Assembly (NCBI GenBank): GCA_030638625.1
Contig: DAOWEE010000213.1
Span: forward strand, 1 to 5,260
Source of the DNA: Methanosarcinales archaeon
GTDB taxonomy: Archaea; Halobacteriota; Methanosarcinia; Methanosarcinales; Methanocomedenaceae
Length of the DNA: 5,260 nucleotides
Direction: 5' to 3'
Made by a program: the position numbers and the translations under genes. The stretch's first letter is position 1. Every line of letters starts with the position of its first letter. The notes beneath the pieces were generated by a model. The model ran no database searches. It was given only the letters and a program-made list of their open reading frames with translations, and was not told where the DNA came from. Below, in pieces: positions 1 to 4,412 of this stretch.

Positions 1-834
1 GATACACCTTCTGCTGACACACCATCCAACAATTCTGTAAATGGAACTGATGATGTGGATGATGCTGCCGCAGATGGTAACGAGACCGATGATACAGGCG
101 ATGTTGATGATGGTGCTGCCGCCGGTAACGAGACCGATGATACAGGCGATGTTGATGATGACGCTGCCGCCGGTAACGAGACCGATGATGCAGACGATGT
201 TGATAATAATGTCACAGATGAATTAACAGACGAGTTATTCTCAGAAGGAGAAGAAGTCGATGATGAAACTGACGACATTCCACCATTTGAAGGTGCAGTT
301 GGGCCTGAACATGCATTGTATGGACTCAAGATAGCCTTCGGAAACATAAATGAAACTTTCACCTATAACTCTTCAGAGCGTCTGGGATTGCAGGTCTCGC
401 GGGCACGGCACAGAATCGCTGAGGCCAGGGCCGAGACGGAGAAAGGAAATGACAATGCGGCAGGTATTGCCCTTGGTCATTACAAGAAAATGATGGATAA
501 CATCGATAGCACCGTCAATGGTTCAGATATCAGTGACGAAGATGTGGTGCGTGCAAAAGAGAAGATATCAAAGCATCAAAAATCACTGGAGTACATGATA
601 CAGCAGAAGGAAGCACAGGGCAAGAATGTGAAAGGACTCACGAATGCTCTTAACAACAGCTTGAGATTGGAGGAGAAATTCGAGCTTAAACGGGCGAACA
701 AAGGCCAAGCGGATGTCGGCCAGGAACTGGTTGGCAACACTTCAGATGCAGGTGACAGTACTTCAGATGTAGGTGACGGTAAATCAAAAAATAATAGACC
801 GCCAAAGCCAGATAAGGGCAATGCAATAAAATAA
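1..834 (+). CDS. Probable secreted or surface acidic protein with a DUF5667-like domain (5' partial)
   Basis: The reading frame is open from base 1, so the true start and any signal peptide lie upstream; an internal GTG at 55 is not a convincing start. The 277 visible residues fall into three parts. Residues 1-95 are very rich in Asp, Glu, Asn and Thr and include three tandem 16-residue repeats beginning GNETDD. Residues about 100-240 are predicted helical and open with GPEHALYGLKIAF, followed by a Ser-Glu-Arg-Leu stretch and an Arg/Ala/Glu-rich helix. This resembles the DUF5667 pattern seen in many archaeal and bacterial exported proteins. Residues 240-277 hold a short TSD-x-GD repeat and a basic Lys/Pro/Asn tail with no membrane anchor. 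Eleven Asn-X-Ser/Thr sequons fit an extracellular, possibly N-glycosylated protein. The specific function is unknown. The domain call is from pattern memory and is moderately sure; export is inferred. Confidence 0.72.
   Translation, partial: DTPSADTPSNNSVNGTDDVDDAAADGNETDDTGDVDDGAAAGNETDDTGDVDDDAAAGNETDDADDVDNNVTDELTDELFSEGEEVDDETDDIPPFEGAVGPEHALYGLKIAFGNINETFTYNSSERLGLQVSRARHRIAEARAETEKGNDNAAGIALGHYKKMMDNIDSTVNGSDISDEDVVRAKEKISKHQKSLEYMIQQKEAQGKNVKGLTNALNNSLRLEEKFELKRANKGQADVGQELVGNTSDAGDSTSDVGDGKSKNNRPPKPDKGNAIK
76..219 (+). repeat. Three tandem 48-bp in-frame repeats (16 residues each)
   Basis: Units lie at 76-123, 124-171 and 172-219. Each begins GGTAACGAGACCGATGAT and encodes GNETDD, then an Asp/Val-rich core. 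Units 1 and 2 differ at only two bases, in one codon (GGT to GAC, Gly to Asp). Unit 3 matches over its first 27 bases or so and then diverges. A shorter degenerate unit (NGTDDVDDAAAD) precedes them at about 40-75. The unit length is a multiple of three, so gain or loss of a unit keeps the frame. Each full unit carries one NET sequon. Confidence 0.95.
739..780 (+). repeat. Two tandem 21-bp in-frame repeats (7 residues each)
   Basis: The copies at 739-759 and 760-780 read TSDAGDS and TSDVGDG. They share ACTTCAGATG and GGTGAC, with a Gln-free, Asp/Ser/Gly-rich low-complexity product. They lie between the helical domain and the basic C-terminal tail, so they probably form a flexible spacer. Confidence 0.85.
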
Positions 835-837
835 AAT

Positions 838-846
838 GGGATGATT
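838..846 (+). promoter_or_regulatory. Probable ribosome binding site that decides the start at 851
   Basis: GGGATGATT partly matches the archaeal anti-Shine-Dalgarno complement GGAGGTGAT. It ends four bases before the ATG at 851. The alternative TTG at 845 in the same frame overlaps this site and would leave no room for it, so the ATG is preferred. An ATG at 836 runs into a stop after one further codon. Confidence 0.5.
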
Positions 847-850
847 GTAT

Positions 851-1141
851 ATGGACCATTCTGAAAAAATATTTGAAATGGTGAAGCAGTACGACATTAC
901 CAAGTCAGTTGAAGGTAAGGATTACGTGGTCAAAAAACTGCGCAATTCATTCAGGTATCTCCAAAGGCCAGAACAAAAAATAACTATGGCAATGTTTGTT
1001 GTGCTTGAGTTGAACAGAACTCATAACCTCAACAGCATTGACCTCGCTGATAAGATTTCCTGCCTTACGAGCCTGAATAAGAACGAAATTTTCGACCGCA
1101 TGTCAGAATATATGGCCGATTACCTTACCATAGCCGGGTAA
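851..1141 (+). CDS. Small hypothetical protein, 96 residues
   Basis: I do not recognise this family. The ATG at 851 is chosen over an in-frame TTG at 845 because a GGGATGATT ribosome binding site sits just before it. The product has no signal peptide, membrane segment or Cys-pair zinc motif, only a single Cys near residue 75. It looks entirely helical: an N-terminal charged helix (DHSEKIFEMVKQYDI), a central stretch KKLRNSFRYLQRPEQ, a hydrophobic helix ITMAMFVVLEL, and two further amphipathic helices ending MSEYMADYL. The middle and end could form a compact helical bundle or a winged-helix-like fold, but no motif supports a DNA-binding call. The gene starts 16 bp after the surface-protein gene, so the two are probably co-transcribed, and it converges on the PAC2 gene. 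Coding status is supported by the binding site, clean packing between neighbours and a terminator 26 bp after its stop. Confidence 0.75.
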   Translation: MDHSEKIFEMVKQYDITKSVEGKDYVVKKLRNSFRYLQRPEQKITMAMFVVLELNRTHNLNSIDLADKISCLTSLNKNEIFDRMSEYMADYLTIAG

Positions 1142-1166
1142 ACTGAACGGGATAAAATATGAGATT

Positions 1167-1204
1167 GGGTGTGCTGAGGGGCGCACCCATTATTACTTTT
1201 TTTT
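1167..1204 (+). terminator. Hairpin plus T8 tract between convergent genes
   Basis: GGGTGTGC (1167-1174) pairs with GCGCACCC (1181-1188) as an 8-bp stem with one G-T wobble, and a flanking T-A pair extends it to 9 bp. The loop is TGAGGG. A run of eight T follows at 1197-1204. It lies 25 bp after the stop of the 96-residue gene and just before the end of the minus-strand PAC2 gene. The polarity suits plus-strand termination. On the minus strand the same hairpin is followed by a weaker ATATTTTAT stretch, so it may serve both directions. Archaeal termination depends mainly on the T tract, so the hairpin's role is an inference. Confidence 0.7.
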
Positions 1205-1208
1205 AAGA

Positions 1209-1976
1209 TTAACCAATATATCTAAGGTCTTCTTCTGTACCAATTTCAGTCTGGGCCTGCATCTGTTCCATTTCTACAATTTTGGCGATGATGCGTTCCA
1301 TCTCCTTTGCTCGCTCTTCAAGTGGCTGTGCATTTATTTGAATGTCAAGCACGCTGCTGAACACTTCCAGCACAGCCTGAGCGCTCTTTGGATCCACAAG
1401 ATAACCTGAAGTGGTACCCATAAGGCAGACTGCATCTATGCCCACGAGTTCACCCATACCCAGCAGCAGGCCTGATACGCCTACAATACCCCCGGCCGGT
1501 TCGTTCTCCCTGAACTCCACACCATGCCCTTTCATTTCCTCGACCAGGTCAATGTTGTTCACGGCACCCAGTACGGTACGTTTCTCATCAAGCTGTCCGG
1601 TCACATAACCGCCAAGAGTATAGATACGTTTTACACCGTACTCTTTTGCAATGTCCAGAATGATGCTACTGATTTCATAATGTCCTTCATTGGTTGCGCT
1701 CTGGTGGTCACCCACCACGATTAGCATATCGTTTTTGTCCTCAGACTTGTGTGCATATATTTCGTTTTTCACCAACTGGACTGTAAAATCATCTTTGACA
1801 AGTACCTGGGGGGGAAAATGTGGTGAATATATCTCAACTATCTTCTCAACACCCAACTCTTCCACCATGTGTTCAGCGACCAGTTTTCCTACATGGCCTA
1901 CACCAGGGAGTCCCTCAATCATGATGGGGTCTTTAAGTTCAACTTTTCCAAGTACTTTAATAATAGTTTCTTTCAT
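1209..1976 (-). CDS. PAC2-family proteasome assembly chaperone-like protein
   Basis: The 255-residue product belongs to the PAC2 family (COG2047-type; related to archaeal PbaA/PbaB and eukaryotic PAC2), cytosolic proteins linked to assembly of the 20S proteasome. Visible hallmarks are the glycine-rich N-terminal motif GLPGVGHVGKLVAEH (about residues 22-36), the PHFPPQVLV strand after it, a central VVGDHQS, TLGGYVTG, and the GLLLGMGELVGIDAVCLMG core followed by TSGYLVDPKSAQAVL. A C-terminal helix of about 30 residues is rich in Glu and Met. The chain ends LRYIG, a hydrophobic-Tyr tail reminiscent of proteasome-docking tails but not a strict HbYX. The ATG at 1976 is preferred to an in-frame TTG at 1985 because family members begin close to this point. 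Neither start has a clear Shine-Dalgarno site, so translation may be coupled to nop10, whose stop lies 15 bp upstream. Last gene of the minus-strand cluster. Family call is confident; the exact partner is not. Confidence 0.9.
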   Translation of the reverse strand: MKETIIKVLGKVELKDPIMIEGLPGVGHVGKLVAEHMVEELGVEKIVEIYSPHFPPQVLVKDDFTVQLVKNEIYAHKSEDKNDMLIVVGDHQSATNEGHYEISSIILDIAKEYGVKRIYTLGGYVTGQLDEKRTVLGAVNNIDLVEEMKGHGVEFRENEPAGGIVGVSGLLLGMGELVGIDAVCLMGTTSGYLVDPKSAQAVLEVFSSVLDIQINAQPLEERAKEMERIIAKIVEMEQMQAQTEIGTEEDLRYIG

Positions 1977-1991
1977 GTAAATCAAAATATT

Positions 1992-2150
1992 TCATTGCTG
2001 AGCTTTCGATAGCCGCCTGTATTTCCCGTACCTGTCTTCAAGTGAGAACCTCGCAGGTCTGGGATTAAGTGCTGAACCGCCGCACAGAGGACAGATGTCT
2101 TTTAAAGTATAATTGCTGCACTGCACACATTTGTTGATATGTTGTCCCAT
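1992..2150 (-). CDS. nop10: Nop10, H/ACA ribonucleoprotein subunit
   Basis: This 52-residue protein is a core subunit of archaeal H/ACA RNPs, where it bridges the pseudouridine synthase Cbf5 and L7Ae during guide-RNA-directed rRNA pseudouridylation. The N-terminal zinc ribbon is complete: C8 and C11 in KCVQC, C20 and C23 in CPLCGG. The basic C-terminal part carries the conserved PRPARFSLEDRYGKYRR segment that folds on Cbf5. Length is typical for archaeal Nop10 (about 50-60 residues). The ATG at 2150 is preceded by AAGGTG at 2155-2160, a good ribosome binding site that overlaps the stop codon of the upstream aIF2-alpha gene, so the two are probably translationally linked. The adjacency to aIF2-alpha and to a PAC2 gene downstream is a familiar archaeal arrangement and strengthens the call. 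Confidence 0.95.
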   Translation of the reverse strand: MGQHINKCVQCSNYTLKDICPLCGGSALNPRPARFSLEDRYGKYRRLSKAQQ

Positions 2151-2158
2151 ACCACACC

Positions 2159-2956
2159 TTAAGCTTTAGCCTCGTTATGTCTGTTGAACATGCCGGTACC
2201 TTTTGATTTCTTGACAATCTTTATTGCAGCATCAGCTGACGTTTTTAATACGCCTTCAGCCTTCTTATAGTCAGGAGCAATAACATGTATCCTGTATCTG
2301 GGTGCTCCCACGTAACTGACATTCACTTTAACGTCTTCATCAGTTTTGATTTTGGCGGCTGCTTTTAAGGATTTATTAATTATGTCCACGCCATCGGGAA
2401 GGGGACACGTCAAATCAACATATCCGGATATTTCCACATGTGGTATCTTGATATTCTCGACACCTACTTTGCTGATGGACTGAGCAATTTGTTCATCCAC
2501 TCCAATTTCAATGAGTGGCTCGGGTCCGTTTTGCATTGCCTCATCAAAGGCATCCCACACGCTATCAAATGCATTATAGAGCAGGTCGACGAGTTTTTCC
2601 AGATCTTCAGGGCTAATAGTATTGACCTCAGCCACGTGCTGTATCCACTTTTCAGCCTTCTGCTCGTTCTTCCATTGCTGTATCTTTTCCCGACGCTGGT
2701 GTTCGTTAACATCTTTTAAGGACAGGTCAATGTGCTCCCTGCTCGGGTCAACATTCACTACCTTACAGACTATCTTCTGACCTTCCCTGACATGGTCCCT
2801 GATATATTTGACCCAGCCGGAAGCTACTTCCGAAATATGGATAAGGCCTTCTTTTTGCCCGTATTCGTCCAGATGAGTAAATGCACCAAAATCCTTTACC
2901 TGCATCACTGAGCATACAACAAATTCATCCTGTTCAGGCCAGCCTTTACGTTCCAT
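2159..2956 (-). CDS. eif2a: Translation initiation factor aIF2 subunit alpha
   Basis: This is the alpha subunit of the heterotrimeric factor that brings initiator Met-tRNA to the small ribosomal subunit. The 265 residues match the family's usual length. The N-terminal S1/OB-fold (about 8-84) shows VVCSVMQVKDFGAFTHLDEY, GLIHISEVASGWVKYIRDHV and VVNVDPSREHIDLSLKDV. The segment SGWVKYIRDHVREGQ corresponds to the loop that carries the regulatory serine in eukaryotic eIF2-alpha; the eukaryotic phosphosite context is absent. A helical middle domain (about 88-175, WKNEQKAEKWI) and a C-terminal alpha/beta domain (from about 176, the part that binds aIF2-gamma) with GAPRYRIHVIAPDYKKAE follow. A start at the in-frame GTG (2965) would add three residues, but GGTGGT lies just before the ATG at 2956, and archaeal homologues typically begin MxRKGWPE, so the ATG is chosen. 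It sits 15 bp after rps27e. Confidence 0.97.
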   Translation of the reverse strand: MERKGWPEQDEFVVCSVMQVKDFGAFTHLDEYGQKEGLIHISEVASGWVKYIRDHVREGQKIVCKVVNVDPSREHIDLSLKDVNEHQRREKIQQWKNEQKAEKWIQHVAEVNTISPEDLEKLVDLLYNAFDSVWDAFDEAMQNGPEPLIEIGVDEQIAQSISKVGVENIKIPHVEISGYVDLTCPLPDGVDIINKSLKAAAKIKTDEDVKVNVSYVGAPRYRIHVIAPDYKKAEGVLKTSADAAIKIVKKSKGTGMFNRHNEAKA

Positions 2957-2960
2957 ATTT

Positions 2961-2966
2961 ACCACC
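2961..2966 (-). promoter_or_regulatory. Ribosome binding site that decides the aIF2-alpha start
   Basis: On the minus strand GGTGGT is followed by AAAT and then the ATG at 2956. The candidate GTG start at 2965 lies inside this motif, which makes it an unlikely initiation codon. Spacing is slightly short, so the assignment is moderate. Confidence 0.5.
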
Positions 2967-2971
2967 GATAA

Positions 2972-3151
2972 TTATTCAAGCACTTCGATAATTTGCGTTT
3001 TAACAATAGATTTTCCGCCAGTGGATTCTGCAAGTGTACGTCCGCATACCTGACATACTACCTTGCTACCGGCACTACCGAAAATCACCTGTTCATTCTC
3101 ACAGTCATTACACTTGACCTTGAGAAATCTACTTTTAGGTTCTTGCAGCAT
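2972..3151 (-). CDS. rps27e: Small subunit ribosomal protein S27e
   Basis: This 59-residue zinc-binding protein of the archaeal/eukaryotic 30S/40S subunit was found by translating the gap between aIF2-alpha and rpl44e. It begins MLQEPKSRFLKVKCNDC and carries a complete four-cysteine ribbon: C14 and C17 in KCNDC, C33 and C36 in VCQVCG. The surrounding residues EQVIFGSAGSKVVCQVCGRTLAE.. and the ending GGKSIVKTQIIEVLE fit the family closely, and the length is normal for archaeal S27e. The start at ATG 3151 is well supported by GGAGTGAT at 3157-3164, only five bases upstream and directly after the rpl44e stop. The rpl44e-rps27e-aIF2-alpha order is widespread in archaea and confirms the identity. 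Confidence 0.97.
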   Translation of the reverse strand: MLQEPKSRFLKVKCNDCENEQVIFGSAGSKVVCQVCGRTLAESTGGKSIVKTQIIEVLE

Positions 3152-3164
3152 TAAATATCACTCC

Positions 3165-3443
3165 TCAATCCTTAAGTTCGAATTTTCCTGATCTGAAACA
3201 CTTTTTCTGGTAGGCTTTTTTGCATACATTGCATCTGTATCTAAGTGCAACTTTCTTTGTGGGTTTATCCCCACCAGGCACTTTTGAAAACTTTCCTGCA
3301 TTGCCTATTCCTGTCTGTCTGTGTTTCTGTCTGGTGATTCTTGTCATGGACGATGCTTTTCCTTTCTTGACCCTTTCCACGGTATGGATTGTATGGGTCT
3401 TGCAAAAGGGGCAATGCGTCCTGAACTTAGTTGGCATCTTCAT
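3165..3443 (-). CDS. rpl44e: Large subunit ribosomal protein L44e
   Basis: This 92-residue protein sits near the tRNA exit (E) site of the archaeal/eukaryotic large subunit. The zinc-binding pairs are both present: C11 and C14 in HCPFCKTHT and C71 and C74 in YRCNVCKKAY. Between them lies a strongly basic loop (KKGKASSMTRITRQKHRQTG) and the GGDKPTKKVALRYRC stretch. The length of about 92 residues is standard. The ATG at 3443 is used, not the second ATG two codons later, because homologues begin with a similar short M-x-x-P-K/T-K-F sequence and because AAAGGATGA (3451-3459) lies seven bases before it. The gene follows gins51 after 36 bp, the widest internal gap in the cluster, so it may have its own promoter. 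Its stop is 13 bp from the rps27e start. Confidence 0.97.
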   Translation of the reverse strand: MKMPTKFRTHCPFCKTHTIHTVERVKKGKASSMTRITRQKHRQTGIGNAGKFSKVPGGDKPTKKVALRYRCNVCKKAYQKKCFRSGKFELKD

Positions 3444-3463
3444 ACGGTGTTCATCCTTTGTTA

Positions 3464-3476
3464 GTTTATATGTAAA
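3464..3476 (-). promoter_or_regulatory. Weak candidate TATA box ahead of rpl44e
   Basis: On the minus strand the gap between gins51 and rpl44e contains TTTACATATAAAC, an AT-rich element resembling an archaeal box A. It starts about 21 to 33 bases before the ATG at 3443. Archaeal transcription usually begins about 25 bases after the box, which would leave almost no leader, whereas rpl44e has a Shine-Dalgarno site that needs one. The spacing is therefore poor and this is only a possibility for a separate ribosomal-protein transcript. Confidence 0.2.
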
Positions 3477-3479
3477 TTG

Positions 3480-4412
3480 TTAGGGACTTTCTATCTGGAC
3501 AGCGACTTTACGTTTTATAAGGGCTCTTGCATTTACTTTTGGTAAAACAGCCACGTCTTGGGCACCTGGATTGTATTCTCTTCCATCAGCACCTATAAAT
3601 TTGGGGATGTCCTTCAGTAATCGCACAACAATGTATTCTTTATTTATATCGTTTTTGCCCGATTCTACTGTTTCCTGTTTTTCAGGTTCATTGTTTTTGT
3701 TCTTGGCTTCATCCCGGGCAGGAGGGGTATGGTCAGTGGTAGGTGGTTCAGGCACTTCCTTTTCCACTATATTTTCTACTTTCCTCTCCGATTCTATTTT
3801 TTCCGATTCGGTTCCAGTATCCACTTTTACCTCTGACGGCTTTACGTCTTCAGCATGTATGACCGGGGCAGCCACTTCAATCTCGCCGGGTTGGGACGTG
3901 CCCGCATTTTCTTTTGGGGCAGTCGGATGTTTTACTTTACTGGCATGTGGTGTGCCCGTAATATCTGCATGGGGAGTTGCGTTTGCATCCTGTGCTTGAG
4001 GAGTTATTTGGGGCACCTTCCCGCTATCATTCCCCAGTGCCGTGTCAATACTTACATCCTTATACTTCAGGATAGCATTGCGCATCTGGTGATAGACCTC
4101 CTGTTCCTGGGGGGTCATAAGCTCAACATCATGGGTGACATTGTCAGGTGTTTTTGAAAAGGCCCTGGCTGAGGCCATTTTGATAATCTTGCGGGTACGT
4201 TTCTTGAATATTTTATCGATGGTGGACAGGGCGTTCTTAATTTCATATTGGATAAGTATGGCTTCTTCAGAATGTCTTTTAGATATATTCCGGTCTGCCG
4301 TTTCCAGTTCCTTGATATACTCATTTACATCTGAATAGAATTCAGGTAATATCTTGGACAGGGTGGTTTTCTTCTCCTCTTCCAGTATGCGGGTAAGCTC
4401 TTCGTATTTCAC
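3480..4412 (-). CDS. gins51: Archaeal GINS complex subunit Gins51 with extended linker
   Basis: Gins51 is one of the two GINS subunits that join MCM and the Cdc45/GAN-type RecJ protein in the archaeal replicative helicase. Three parts are visible in the 310 residues. An N-terminal alpha-helical A domain (about 1-120) includes ILPEFYSDVNEYIKEL, a long amphipathic helix, the basic KKRTRKIIKMASARAF and MTPQEQEVYHQMRNAIL. A low-complexity linker (about 121-257) is rich in Pro, Thr, Glu and Lys. A short C-terminal B domain (about 258-310) carries VVRLLKDIPKFIGADGREY, DVAVLPKVNARALIKRKVA. The A-then-B order is diagnostic of the Gins51 type, not Gins23. From memory, thermococcal Gins51 is nearer 190 residues, so the extra length is mostly linker. 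The GTG start at 4412 overlaps the priS stop by 4 bp (GTGA), with an AGGGGG tract about 13 bases upstream. Co-transcription with priS is very likely. Confidence 0.93.
   Translation of the reverse strand: MKYEELTRILEEEKKTTLSKILPEFYSDVNEYIKELETADRNISKRHSEEAILIQYEIKNALSTIDKIFKKRTRKIIKMASARAFSKTPDNVTHDVELMTPQEQEVYHQMRNAILKYKDVSIDTALGNDSGKVPQITPQAQDANATPHADITGTPHASKVKHPTAPKENAGTSQPGEIEVAAPVIHAEDVKPSEVKVDTGTESEKIESERKVENIVEKEVPEPPTTDHTPPARDEAKNKNNEPEKQETVESGKNDINKEYIVVRLLKDIPKFIGADGREYNPGAQDVAVLPKVNARALIKRKVAVQIESP

Noticed and set aside
55..57. GTG as start of the DUF5667-like gene
   Set aside because: The frame is open to base 1 with the same composition and sequons, and no ribosome binding site precedes the GTG, so the gene is truncated by the window edge.
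76..219. CRISPR-like array
   Set aside because: The units are directly abutting with no unique spacers, in frame with a coding sequence, so they are protein repeats.
41..226. Met-rich ORF of 61 residues on the plus strand over the repeats
   Set aside because: It is an out-of-frame reading of the 48-bp repeat DNA; the acidic frame continues from base 1 into a recognisable domain and is the real one.
576..821. Minus-strand ORF of 81 residues
   Set aside because: Antisense shadow of the surface-protein gene, with no ribosome binding site or recognisable motif.
1690..1980. Plus-strand ORF of 96 residues opposite the PAC2 gene
   Set aside because: Ser/Thr-rich antisense shadow of a well-supported conserved gene.
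3571..3999. Plus-strand ORF of 142 residues opposite gins51
   Set aside because: Hydrophobic, Ser-rich composition comes from the complement of the Glu/Lys/Pro-rich linker; the minus-strand frame has clear GINS domains at both ends.
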